From Roseomonas sp. (GTDB taxonomy: Bacteria; Pseudomonadota; Alphaproteobacteria; Acetobacterales; Acetobacteraceae), in assembly GCA_031180725.1 (NCBI GenBank), contig JAPSLO010000006.1, positions 186,001-250,000 of the forward strand: DNA of 64,000 bases, in the 5' to 3' direction. The notes under the pieces were generated by a model. That model searched no databases and was not told where the DNA came from. It saw only the letters and a list, made by a program, of their open reading frames with translations. The number at the start of each line of letters is the position of its first letter. The first letter of the stretch is position 1. This document shows positions 33,855 through 43,112 of the stretch, in pieces. A program made the position numbers and the translations under genes.

Positions 33855-35531
33855 ATGAGCATGGCGACGGCACCCCTTCGCCGCGCGCCCCGCAGCGCCC
33901 CTCGCGGGCGGCCGGTGACGGACGCGGCGCGCCAGGCGGTGGCCGCCGCGCTTGGCGATGCGCCGCGCCGGCGCGACTTGCTGATCGAACATCTCCACGC
34001 CTTGCAGGACCGCCACGGCGCGCTGCGCGAGGGCCATCTGCTTGCGCTGGCCGAGGCGCTGCGCCTGGCGCCGGTGGAGGTCTTCGAGGTCGCGACCTTC
34101 TACGCCCATTTCGATGTGCTGGCCGATGACGCACCGGCACCCGCGCCCCTCACCGTCCGCGTCTGTGAAAGCCTGCCCTGCGCCATGGCCGGCAGCACGC
34201 GGCTGCTGCAGGCGCTGCGTGAAGCTCCGCCCCAGGGTGCGCGCATTCTGGCCGCCCCCTGCATGGGCGCCTGCCACCGCGCGCCCGCCTGCGCCGTGGA
34301 CCACGCGCTGGTGGAACACGCCACGCCGCAGCGCGTCGCCATGGCGGTGCGCGGTGACGTCCCGGCGCTGCCCTCACCTCCCTCACTCGCCAATTATCGT
34401 GCCCGCGGCGGCTATAGCGTGCTGGAACAAGCGCTGTCCGGGGCGCTGACGCCCGAAACCATGCTGGCCCGTGTCGAAGCCGCCGGCCTGCGCGGCCTGG
34501 GTGGCGCCGGCTTCCCCGCCTGGCGGAAATGGAAGTTGGTGCTGTCCCGGCCTGGTCCTCGGCATGTGGTGGTGAATGCGGATGAGGGTGAGCCTGGCAC
34601 GTTCAAGGACCGCCACTGCCTGGAGACGGAGCCCCACCGCATGCTGGAAGGCCTGCTGCTGGCCGCCCATGCGGTGCAGGCGGAGGCCTGCTGGATCTAT
34701 CTGCGTGACGAGTACCCGCATCTCCGCCATGCGCTGGAACGCGAGATCGCCGCGCTGGTGCAGGCCGGCCTTGCGCGCCTTCCCATCCATCTGCGGCGCG
34801 GGGCAGGGGCCTATATCTGCGGTGAGGAGACGGCGCTGCTGGAAAGCCTGGAAGGCCGTCGCGGCTATCCGCGCCACAAGCCGCCCTTCCCGGGCCAGGC
34901 CGGCCTGTTTGGCCGGCCGACACTGATCCACAATGTGGAGACGCTGTGGTTCCTGCCGCAGATCCTGGGTAGCGAGAGCGGCGGCGCGGACTATGCCGCG
35001 CAGGGCCGTCGCGGCCGGCAGGGGATGCGGTTCTTCTCCGTCTCCGGCCGCGTAAGAAATCCGGGCGAGAAGCTGGCACCGGCCGGCGTCACCGTGCGGG
35101 AACTGATCGAGGAGTTCTGCGGCGGCATGACGGAGGGCCACCGCTTCGCCGCCTACCTGCCCGGCGGCGCCTCCGGCGGCATCCTGCCGGCCAGCATGGC
35201 CGACCTTCCGCTGGATTTCGGCACGCTCGACGCGCAGGGCTGCTTCGTCGGCTCGGGCGCGGTGGTGGTGCTCTCGGACCAGGACGATCTGGCGGAGGCC
35301 GCGCGCAACCTGGTGCGCTTCTTCCGCGACGAGAGCTGCGGCCAGTGCACGCCCTGCCGCGTCGGCACCGCCAAGGCTGCGCGGCTGCTGGAGGCACCAC
35401 GCTGGGACCGTGCGTTGCTGAAGGACCTGGCGCAGGCCATGGCGGATGGCTCGATCTGCGGGTTGGGCCAGGCAGCCATGAACCCGGTGCTGAGTCTGCT
35501 GCGCCACTTCCCGGAGGAGGCGGTGCCATGA
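33855..35531 (+). CDS. NAD-dependent formate dehydrogenase: fused NuoE-type + NuoF-type subunit
   Basis: The 558-residue protein joins two complex I-like modules. The first ~150 residues are NuoE/FdsG-like with a [2Fe-2S] site C104-x4-C109...C136-x3-C140. From about residue 180 it is NuoF/FdsB-like: GLGGAGFPAWRKW, the FMN/NADH-binding NADEGEPGTFKDR, and a C-terminal [4Fe-4S] motif ESCGQCTPCRVG. In most organisms these are two genes. The likely starts are ATG 33846, 33855 or 33861; GGGGA eight bases before 33855 favours the middle one. It overlaps fdsA (ATGA, 35528-35531). It should transfer electrons from the catalytic subunit to NAD+ in the cytoplasm. Confidence 0.9.
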   Translation: MSMATAPLRRAPRSAPRGRPVTDAARQAVAAALGDAPRRRDLLIEHLHALQDRHGALREGHLLALAEALRLAPVEVFEVATFYAHFDVLADDAPAPAPLTVRVCESLPCAMAGSTRLLQALREAPPQGARILAAPCMGACHRAPACAVDHALVEHATPQRVAMAVRGDVPALPSPPSLANYRARGGYSVLEQALSGALTPETMLARVEAAGLRGLGGAGFPAWRKWKLVLSRPGPRHVVVNADEGEPGTFKDRHCLETEPHRMLEGLLLAAHAVQAEACWIYLRDEYPHLRHALEREIAALVQAGLARLPIHLRRGAGAYICGEETALLESLEGRRGYPRHKPPFPGQAGLFGRPTLIHNVETLWFLPQILGSESGGADYAAQGRRGRQGMRFFSVSGRVRNPGEKLAPAGVTVRELIEEFCGGMTEGHRFAAYLPGGASGGILPASMADLPLDFGTLDAQGCFVGSGAVVVLSDQDDLAEAARNLVRFFRDESCGQCTPCRVGTAKAARLLEAPRWDRALLKDLAQAMADGSICGLGQAAMNPVLSLLRHFPEEAVP

Positions 35532-38344
35532 CCGCATGCGATCACCGGAGGGCGAAAGCCCCGGAGGGGCTCAGCGCCGGAGGCGCGGAGCGCATGTCCG
35601 AAGCTCGCATCCGCTTCACGCTGGACGGCAAGGCAGTGGAAGCCGTGCCCGGCGAGACGATCTGGCAGGTCGCGACGCGGCGTGGGGCGGAGATTCCGCA
35701 TCTCTGCCATCTGGAACGCCCCGGCTACCGCCCGGATGGGAATTGCCGCGCCTGTCTGGTGGAGGTGAAAGGCGAGCGCGTGCTCGCTGCCTCCTGCATC
35801 CGCCAGCCGACCGAGGGCATGGAGGTGCTGACCGTCACCGATCGCGTGCAGCATGCCCGCAAGATGGTGTTCGAGTTGCTGCTGGCCGACCAGCCTTCCG
35901 CCGCCGCGCGCGACGAACAGGGTGGCTTCGCGCGCTGGGCGCGGCATCTCGGCCTGCAGCGCAGCCGCTTTCCCGCGGAACCTGTCCGGCCGGCGACGGA
36001 TGCCTCGCATCCCGCCATGCGCGTGCAGTTCGATGCCTGTATCCAATGCGGCCTCTGCGAACGCGCCTGCCGTGAAGTGCAGCACAACGATGTCATCGGC
36101 CTGGCGCATCGCGGGATGGGGACGACGGTAGTATTCGACACGGCGCTGCCGATGGGCGAGAGCACCTGCGTGGCCTGCGGCGAATGCGTGCAGGCCTGCC
36201 CCACTGGCGCGCTGCTGCCGGCTTCGGTGGTGGATGGACTCGGGATGCGCGGCGCGCCCGCGGAGAGGCGCGTCGCCAGCGTCTGCCCCTATTGCGGCGT
36301 CGGCTGCCAGGTGGAGTTCCGCATCCGCGACGATGTTATCGAGGAGGTCGTCGGCCGCGACGGCCCCTCCAATCTCGGCCGGCTCTGCGTGAAGGGCCGC
36401 TTCGGCTTTGACTATGTGCGCCATCCCGAACGTCTGACCAGGCCGCTGGTCCGCCTGGAAGGCGCCACCAAGGACCCCGACGATTGCGTCGATCACCGCC
36501 GCGCCCGTGCGAAGTTCCGGGAAGCGACCTGGGAGGAAGCGATGGCGCGCGCTGCGGAAGGGCTGCGCCACATTCGTGACACGCGCGGCCCGGATGCGCT
36601 GGCCGGCTTCGGATCGGCCAAGGGGTCGAACGAGGAAGCCTATCTGTTCCAGAAGCTGGTGCGCACCGGCTTCGGCACCAACAATGTCGACCATTGCACG
36701 CGGCTCTGCCACGCGGCTTCCGTCGCGGCGCTGCTGGAAGGCATCGGCAGCGGCGCCGTCACCGCGCCCTTCACCGCGGCAAAGGATGCCGAGGTGGTCC
36801 TGGTGATCGGCGCCCGCCCGACCGAGAACCACCCCGTCGCCGCCACCTTCCTGAAAGACGCCGCCGCGCGTGGCGCGCAGCTTCTGGTGATGGATCCGCG
36901 CGGTACGGGCCTGGATCGCTATGCGACGGAGGTGGTGCGCTTCGCCGCCGGCCGCGACGTGCCCCTGCTGAACGCGATGCTGCACACCATCATTGTGGAG
37001 GAGCTCTACGACCGGCAGTACGTCGCCGCCCACACGCAGGATTTCGACGCCCTGCGCGCGCATGTCGCGGCCCTGACGCCGGAGGCGATGGCGCCGATCT
37101 GCGGCGTGCCGGCGGAGCAGATCCGCCGCGTGGCGCGCCGCTTCGCCAAGGCGCGTACGGCGCTGATCCTCTGGGGCATGGGGATCAGCCAGTCCACCCA
37201 CGGCACGGACAATACGCGCTGCCTCATCGCGTTGGCGCTGCTCTGCGGCCAGGTGGGGCGCCCCGGCACCGGGCTGCACCCGCTGCGCGGCCAGAACAAC
37301 GTGCAGGGCGCCTCCGATGCCGGCCTGATCCCGATGTCCTTCCCCGACTATCGCCCGACATCGGAGGACGCTTCGCGCGCGCGGCTGGAGGCACTGTGGG
37401 ACACGAAGCTTGATCCACGCCCTGGCCTGACCGTGGTGGAGATCATGCACGCCGCGGAGCGCGGCGAGATCGCCGGCATGTACATCATGGGCGAGAACCC
37501 GGCCATGTCGGACCCCGACCTCGCCCATGCTCGCGCCGCGGTGGCGAAGCTCGATCACCTGGTGGTGCAGGACCTGTTCCTGACCGAGACCGCGGCGCTG
37601 GCCGATGTGGTGCTGCCCGCTTCCGCCTGGCCGGAGAAGGATGGCACCGTCACCAACACCAACCGCCAGGTGCAGATGGGCCGCGCCGCACTGCCGCTGC
37701 CGGGCGAGGCGCGGCAGGACCTGGAGATCATCGTGGACATGGCGCGCCGCCTCGGCCTGCCCTGGCAGTACGACCACCCGCGTGCGGTTTTCGCGGAAAT
37801 GACGCAGGCCATGCCGAGCCTGGCCAACATCACCTGGGACCGCCTGCTGCGCGAGGACAGCGTGACCTATCCCTGCCCGGCGCCCGACGCGGAGGGGCGG
37901 GAGATCGTCTTTGGCGATGGCTTCCCCACACCCACAGGCCGCGCGCGGCTGGTGCCCGCGGGGCTGCGCGACCCGGCCGAGATGCCCGACGACGACTTCC
38001 CCTTCGTGCTCACCACAGGGCGCGAACTGGAACACTGGCACACCGGCGCCATGACGCGCCGCGCCGCGGTGCTGGACGCACTTCAGCCCGCCCCCACCGC
38101 ATCCCTGGCGCCGGAGGAGCTGGCGCGGCTCGGCATCCCGCCGGGCGGCCGCCTGCGGCTCGCCACACGGCGTGGCGCGGTGGAGCTGACGGCACGAGCC
38201 GATCCGGCCTTGCCGCGTGGCCTCGTTTTCCTGCCCTTCGCCTATCGCGAGGCGGCGGCGAACCTGCTGACGAACCCACAGCTCGACCCTTATGGCCGCA
38301 TCCCGGAGTTCAAGTTCTGCGCGGTGCGTGTGGAGCCCGCCTGA
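35528..38344 (+). CDS. fdsA: NAD-dependent formate dehydrogenase alpha subunit (FdsA type)
   Basis: The 938-residue cytoplasmic molybdenum enzyme subunit oxidises formate and feeds the fused NuoEF-type partner. N-terminal ferredoxin domain: [2Fe-2S] ligands C60, C73, C76, C90. Two [4Fe-4S] sets at C171-C181 and C214-C224, then CPYCGVGC (253-260) with C287, and the Mo-ligand Cys394-His395 (TRLCHAAS). No Tat signal. ATG 35528 overlaps the upstream stop, but the residues before Met23 look non-coding in character, and ATG 35594 with its own GGAG site gives the more typical N-terminus. The small delta subunit (FdsD) and the sulphur-carrier FdhD/FdsC are not next to it, as the following gene is on the other strand. 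Confidence 0.95.
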   Translation: MTACDHRRAKAPEGLSAGGAERMSEARIRFTLDGKAVEAVPGETIWQVATRRGAEIPHLCHLERPGYRPDGNCRACLVEVKGERVLAASCIRQPTEGMEVLTVTDRVQHARKMVFELLLADQPSAAARDEQGGFARWARHLGLQRSRFPAEPVRPATDASHPAMRVQFDACIQCGLCERACREVQHNDVIGLAHRGMGTTVVFDTALPMGESTCVACGECVQACPTGALLPASVVDGLGMRGAPAERRVASVCPYCGVGCQVEFRIRDDVIEEVVGRDGPSNLGRLCVKGRFGFDYVRHPERLTRPLVRLEGATKDPDDCVDHRRARAKFREATWEEAMARAAEGLRHIRDTRGPDALAGFGSAKGSNEEAYLFQKLVRTGFGTNNVDHCTRLCHAASVAALLEGIGSGAVTAPFTAAKDAEVVLVIGARPTENHPVAATFLKDAAARGAQLLVMDPRGTGLDRYATEVVRFAAGRDVPLLNAMLHTIIVEELYDRQYVAAHTQDFDALRAHVAALTPEAMAPICGVPAEQIRRVARRFAKARTALILWGMGISQSTHGTDNTRCLIALALLCGQVGRPGTGLHPLRGQNNVQGASDAGLIPMSFPDYRPTSEDASRARLEALWDTKLDPRPGLTVVEIMHAAERGEIAGMYIMGENPAMSDPDLAHARAAVAKLDHLVVQDLFLTETAALADVVLPASAWPEKDGTVTNTNRQVQMGRAALPLPGEARQDLEIIVDMARRLGLPWQYDHPRAVFAEMTQAMPSLANITWDRLLREDSVTYPCPAPDAEGREIVFGDGFPTPTGRARLVPAGLRDPAEMPDDDFPFVLTTGRELEHWHTGAMTRRAAVLDALQPAPTASLAPEELARLGIPPGGRLRLATRRGAVELTARADPALPRGLVFLPFAYREAAANLLTNPQLDPYGRIPEFKFCAVRVEPA

Positions 38345-38360
38345 CCGGCGGCACTGGCCT

Positions 38361-40895
38361 TCAGGCCGCGCGTGGCTGCGTCAGGCGCCGCACCAGCGCG
38401 TCCAGCTCCTCTTGCCGATAAGGCTTGCCGAGACGCGGCAGCCACGGCACGGCGATCGTGCTGGCCTCCGCATGGCCGGTGGCCAGCACCACCGGCAGGT
38501 CCGGCCGCTCGCGCCGCAGTCGCTCGGCCAGTTCCAGCCCGGTCATACCCGGCATGGCATGATCCGTCAGCACGAGCTGCAGATGCGGATCCTGCGCCAG
38601 CCGTGCCAGCGCCTCCTCCGCCCCCTGCGCGATCACCGTGCTGTGGCCGAGATCCTCCAGCATCATCGCGGTACCAGTGGCCACCAGGGGATCATCGTCG
38701 ACCACCAGCACGCGGCGCGGCGCGGGGCGCGGCGACTGCTCGGCCGGTGGCGTGCTGGGCGTTGGCGCGGCCTTGCTCGCCTCGGCGCGCGGCAGCCAGA
38801 TGGTCGCGACGGTGCCCTGGCCCGGGCGGCTTTCCAGCTTCAGCCCACCGCCCGATTGCTGCGCCAGCCCCTGCACCATGGACAGGCCCAGCCCGGATCC
38901 GCGCCCGACGCCCTTGGTGGTGAAGAAGGGTTCCGTGGCCCGTGCCAGCGTGGCGGGGTCCATCCCCATTCCCGCATCGCGCACGGTCAGAAGCAGGTAG
39001 TGGCCCGGCAGCAGCCCCTGTGGCGCGGAGGGCGAAGGCACGATTCGCTCCGCAACGGAGATGGTGACCGTGCCACCATCCGGCATCGCGTCGCGCGCAT
39101 TCACCACCAGGTTCAGCAGTGCCAGCTCCAGCTGGTTGGCATCCACCAGCGCGGGCGGCAGTTGTTCCGGCAGGTCCAGCACCAACCGCACCCGCGGCCC
39201 GGCCGAACGTTCCAGAAGCGCGCTCAGCCCGCGCACCAGCTCGGCCAGCGCCACCGGCTCCGGCCGCAATTCCTGCCGGCGGGCAAAGGCCAGCATGCGC
39301 GCCGTCAGCGCCGCGCCGCGTTCCGCGCCCTGCTGCGCGCCATCCAGCAGGCGCATTAGCCGCGGCTCCTGCGGCAGGCGCTTGCGCAGCAGGCCCAGAT
39401 TGCCCAGCACCACCATCAGCAGGTTGTTGAAGTCATGTGCCACGCCGCCGGTGAGCTGGCCCAGCGCCTCCATCTTGTGCGCCTCGCGCAGTCGCGCCTC
39501 GGCCAGCTTCAGCTCGGTCAGGTCATGGCCTTCGGTGACGATCCAGCGCGTGCCGCCTTCCGCGTCGCGGATCGGCCGGAAGGAGAGGTCGAGCGGCGCC
39601 AGCCGCCCATCGCCTGCCCGCGCGGCCATCTCCTCTCGCCGCGGGATGCCGCGCCCAGCATCGGCCACGGCCGAAGCCAGCCGGTCGCGTGTCGCCTCCT
39701 CCGGCCAGCAGGGCAGGTCGGCGGCATGGCGGCCCAGCGCCTCGGCGCGGGTCAGGCCCAGGAAGGCCAGCGCGGTGCCATTCGCCTCCACCAGCCGGCC
39801 GCCGCTGTCCAGCAGCACCATCAGCTGGAAGGCGCTGTCGAAGATGGCGCGGAAGCGCGCCTCGCTGGCGGCCAGGTCACGGGTGCGGGTGGCAACGCGC
39901 GCTTCCAGCGCGCCGGCGGCTTCACGCAGCGCGTCATTCGCCTTGGCCAGCGCCTGGCGTGCGCTCGCCTCCCGCCCCGCCAGGCGGATGGCCACAAGGC
40001 CGAGCGCCCCCAGCACCACCGCCACCGCAGCCAACGCGTTCGCCGACCATTCCCTGGCGGCCTGCCAGGCGGACAGCACCTGTTCCACCGGCACGCTGGC
40101 GATCACCAGCAGCGGCCAGGAGTCCAGCCGGCGGAAGGCGACCAGGCGGCGTTCGGCATCGAAGGGCAGGACGGCCTCCAGCGCGCCGGCCTGTTCCCGC
40201 GCCGCAAGCTCCAGCAGCCGGTTTCCGGCCAAGCCGGTGGAGATCTGCTCCGGCGTCAGCCCGGTGCGTGCCAGCACGCGGCCTTCGCGGTCGAAGAGGC
40301 CGATCTCCGCGCCCTCGCCGAATTCGGTGGCCAGCGCGGCTTCCTGGAAAAACCGGCCGCGCATGGCGACCTGCACCGCGCCGTCGAAAGCGCCGTCGGG
40401 GCGGCGCAGCATGCGGCTGTAGGTGAACAGCAGCTCATCCGTCACGCGCGAATGCAGCGCCTCTCCCACATGGGTTTCGGCGCCATCGCGATGGGCGCGG
40501 AACCAGCGCTGGTCGGCCAGGTTGGCCCCGGTCCGGAGGTCGAAGGATGCGGCCACCGGCGTTCCCGCCGCATCCACCACCAGCAGGTAATTGCCGGCCG
40601 ATCCGCGCGAGAGGTCCTGCAGCCAGTGCTGCACGCCGACATTGCCGCGCAGCGTTGCCGTACCGCCCAGCTCCGCCACGCGCGTCACCACCTGGTTGGC
40701 GATCAGCTCCGATGTCTCGAAGACGCGCTGGGCGTACTGTTCCGCCACGCGGGCCAGGCTGCGCATGGCGCCATCAGCGCGCGCCATGGCCGCCGCGCGC
40801 TCCTCCTCCAGCGAAACCTCCCGCATCCCCGCCAGGATCCCGACGAAAAGCAGGACCACGGCAAGGATCAGGGCGCTGACGCGATGCGGCGACAA
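38361..40895 (-). CDS. Hybrid sensor histidine kinase with double-transmembrane sensor and receiver
   Basis: The ~844-residue kinase has a membrane helix near residues 8-26, an extracytoplasmic sensor of about 240 residues of the dCache type, a second helix near 275-295, a PAS domain (~335-450), and a HisKA/HATPase core with phospho-His in GGVAHDFNN near residue 487. A receiver domain has its phospho-Asp near 776 (LTDHAMPG). TTG 40895 is chosen because GGGGGGA lies nine bases upstream; GTG 40958 would add 21 residues that look non-membrane-like. It is convergent with the cytoplasmic formate dehydrogenase operon (16 bases apart). No response-regulator gene is adjacent. Confidence 0.85.
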   Translation of the reverse strand: MSPHRVSALILAVVLLFVGILAGMREVSLEEERAAAMARADGAMRSLARVAEQYAQRVFETSELIANQVVTRVAELGGTATLRGNVGVQHWLQDLSRGSAGNYLLVVDAAGTPVAASFDLRTGANLADQRWFRAHRDGAETHVGEALHSRVTDELLFTYSRMLRRPDGAFDGAVQVAMRGRFFQEAALATEFGEGAEIGLFDREGRVLARTGLTPEQISTGLAGNRLLELAAREQAGALEAVLPFDAERRLVAFRRLDSWPLLVIASVPVEQVLSAWQAAREWSANALAAVAVVLGALGLVAIRLAGREASARQALAKANDALREAAGALEARVATRTRDLAASEARFRAIFDSAFQLMVLLDSGGRLVEANGTALAFLGLTRAEALGRHAADLPCWPEEATRDRLASAVADAGRGIPRREEMAARAGDGRLAPLDLSFRPIRDAEGGTRWIVTEGHDLTELKLAEARLREAHKMEALGQLTGGVAHDFNNLLMVVLGNLGLLRKRLPQEPRLMRLLDGAQQGAERGAALTARMLAFARRQELRPEPVALAELVRGLSALLERSAGPRVRLVLDLPEQLPPALVDANQLELALLNLVVNARDAMPDGGTVTISVAERIVPSPSAPQGLLPGHYLLLTVRDAGMGMDPATLARATEPFFTTKGVGRGSGLGLSMVQGLAQQSGGGLKLESRPGQGTVATIWLPRAEASKAAPTPSTPPAEQSPRPAPRRVLVVDDDPLVATGTAMMLEDLGHSTVIAQGAEEALARLAQDPHLQLVLTDHAMPGMTGLELAERLRRERPDLPVVLATGHAEASTIAVPWLPRLGKPYRQEELDALVRRLTQPRAA

Positions 40896-41006
40896 ACGCG
40901 CTGTTCCCCCCGCTTTAGCCGTGTAGAGAGTGTCGCATTGTCGCAACCAGGACGACACACGGGCAGGTGGGCTCGCGCGGTGTTGAAGCCGATACGGTTC
41001 GGAGTA

Positions 41007-41019
41007 GAAATATTATTTC
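41007..41019. promoter_or_regulatory. AT-rich dyad upstream of the hybrid kinase gene
   Basis: GAAATA-T-TATTTC is a perfect 6-bp dyad in otherwise very GC-rich DNA, 112 bases before the kinase start and just after the ABC-F gene end. It is flanked on one side by two GC palindromes (GCGGCGCGCGCCGC, GCCCGCGGGC). It could be part of the kinase promoter, a regulator site, or the A/T-rich end of a terminator for the ABC-F gene. Confidence 0.35.
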
Positions 41020-41062
41020 CGGCGCGACGCGCGGCGCGCGCCGCCCGCGGGCGCAAGCTGCA

Positions 41063-42937
41063 TCAGGCGGCATCGAGCTGCTCCGACAAGACCAGCCACT
41101 CTTCCTCCAACGCCGCCATCTCCTTGCCAATCGCGGCGCGGCGCGTGGTGGCCCAGGCTATGTCCTCTGCCTTGCGCTTGGCATAGGTCTCCGGATCGGC
41201 AAGCCGCTTCTCGATCAGCCGTGCTTCAAGGGTGAGTTTCTCCAGCGCCTTCTCCACCTCCCTCAGCCGCGCCCGCAGCGGCGCAAGCTGCGCGCGCGTC
41301 GCGGCGCGGTCGCGCCGTTCCTGCGCCTGCTGTCCGCCTGCCGGGGACTGCGCATCGCGGCTGGCGGCGCGGGCGCGCTCGGCCAGCAGCGTGCGGTAGT
41401 CGTCGATGTCGCCGTCGAAGGGCTTCACCGTGCCGTCGCCCACCAGCCACAGCCGGTCCGCCACCAACTCCACCAGATGCGGGTCGTGGGTGATCAGCAG
41501 CACCGCGCCCTGGAATTCGGCCAACGCCTTCACCAGCGCCTCGCGCGCATCGATGTCCAGGTGGTTGGTCGGCTCGTCCAGGATCAGCAGGTTCGGCGCG
41601 TCGCGCGTGCAGAGCGCCAGCAGCAGCCGCGCTTTCTCGCCGCCCGAGCATTGCGCGATGCGCGTCTCCGCCTTCTCCCCCGCCAAGCCGAAGCGTGCGA
41701 GCTGCGCGCGGCATTGGGTTTCCGTGGCGCGGGGCAGCGCCTGCTGCATATGGGACAGCGGCGTGCCCTGCGGGTCCAGCTCCTCCGACTGGTGCTGCGC
41801 GAAGAAGCCCACCTTCAGGCGGTTGGCGCGCCGCACCTCGCCGCGAGAAGGCTGCAGTCGGCCGGCCAACAGCTTCGCCAGCGTGGACTTGCCGTTGCCA
41901 TTCGCGCCCAGCAGCGCGATGCGGTCGTCCGGATCCATGCGAAGATCCAGGTTCCGCAGCACCGGCGGCCCACCATAGCCGACCTCCGCGCGCTCGATCG
42001 CCAGGATGGGCGGGGAGAGCTGTTCGGGTTCGGGGAAGGCGAAGCGCGTGGGCACGTCCTCGATCACCGCCTCGATCGGCGGCAGCTTGGACAGGGCCTT
42101 CAGGCGGGACTGCGCCTGGCGCGCCTTGCTTGCCTTATAGCGGAAGCGGTCCACGAAGGCCTGCATATGCGCGCGCTGCGCCGCGATCTTCGCCGCCTCC
42201 GCTGCCTGCTGCGCGGCGCGTTCCGTCCTCTGTCGGACGAAGCTGTCGAAATTGCCCTGGTAGGTGGTGATCTTCTGGCGGTCGAGATGCGCGATCACGT
42301 CCACGCAGCGGTCCAGCAGGCCGCGGTCATGGCTGATGATGATCGCCGCGCCCGGGAAGCGCGCCAGCCAGCCTTCCAGCCACAGCGTCGCTTCCAGGTC
42401 CAGGTGGTTGGTCGGCTCGTCCAGCAGCAGCAGATCCGGCTCCAGGAACAGCGCACGGGCAAGCGCCACGCGCATCCGCCAGCCGCCGGAATAGGAGGCG
42501 AGCGGCCTGGCCTGCGCCGCCTCGTCGAAGCCCAGGCCGGCCAGGATGGCGGCCGCACGCGCCGGCGCGGCCTCGGCACGGATGGCGATCAGCCTTTCGT
42601 GAATCTCGGCCGCGCGATGTCCGTCCGGTTCCGCTTCCAGCTCCGCCAGCAGGGCGGCACGTTCGGTGTCCGCGGCCAGCACGGCATCCAGCAGCGAGCC
42701 GTCACCGCCCGGAGCCTCCTGCGCCACATGGCCCAGCCGCGCCCGGGCGGCCAGGCGAATCTCGCCGCCATCCGGCTGGATCTCGCCAATGATGGCCCGG
42801 ATCAGGGTGGATTTCCCGGCGCCGTTGCGCCCGACCAGGCCCAGCCGGCGTCCGGTGTCGAGCGTCAGGTCGGCCCCGTCCAGCAGCGCGCGGCCGCCGA
42901 CGCGCAGCACCAGGTTACGGATGGCAAGCACGGTCAT
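41063..42937 (-). CDS. ABC-F family ATPase (Uup/YheS type)
   Basis: The 624-residue soluble protein has two ABC domains (Walker A GRNGAGKST near residue 38 and GANGNGKST near 340; signatures YSGGWRMR and CSGGEKAR; DEPTNHLD twice) joined by a ~80-residue linker. The C-terminal ~100 residues are charged and probably coiled-coil. ABC-F proteins of this kind bind the ribosome and relieve stalling rather than transport. GAGGG eight bases before ATG 42937 decides the start over ATG 42955. It is intact and not adjacent to antibiotic-related genes, so a housekeeping role is most likely. Confidence 0.93.
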   Translation of the reverse strand: MTVLAIRNLVLRVGGRALLDGADLTLDTGRRLGLVGRNGAGKSTLIRAIIGEIQPDGGEIRLAARARLGHVAQEAPGGDGSLLDAVLAADTERAALLAELEAEPDGHRAAEIHERLIAIRAEAAPARAAAILAGLGFDEAAQARPLASYSGGWRMRVALARALFLEPDLLLLDEPTNHLDLEATLWLEGWLARFPGAAIIISHDRGLLDRCVDVIAHLDRQKITTYQGNFDSFVRQRTERAAQQAAEAAKIAAQRAHMQAFVDRFRYKASKARQAQSRLKALSKLPPIEAVIEDVPTRFAFPEPEQLSPPILAIERAEVGYGGPPVLRNLDLRMDPDDRIALLGANGNGKSTLAKLLAGRLQPSRGEVRRANRLKVGFFAQHQSEELDPQGTPLSHMQQALPRATETQCRAQLARFGLAGEKAETRIAQCSGGEKARLLLALCTRDAPNLLILDEPTNHLDIDAREALVKALAEFQGAVLLITHDPHLVELVADRLWLVGDGTVKPFDGDIDDYRTLLAERARAASRDAQSPAGGQQAQERRDRAATRAQLAPLRARLREVEKALEKLTLEARLIEKRLADPETYAKRKAEDIAWATTRRAAIGKEMAALEEEWLVLSEQLDAA

Positions 42938-43112
42938 GGCCGCGCCCTCATACATCAGGCTGTCGCGTTGCCGAAGCCGCTTCGGACTCGCGCTGGCCCG
43001 ATCGCCAGACCTGTTCAGGATCGTTCCGCCTGCCGTGCGCAACGCTGTGGTGACATTCGCGTTGCGGTTCCGTGACGCTACCGCGACGGCACGGCACGGC
43101 CAAGAAAGGGGT

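Noticed and set aside
35153-38041. 962-codon open frame antisense to fdsA
   Set aside because: Same reason: low-complexity translation, no ribosome site, and an intact metalloenzyme on the opposite strand.
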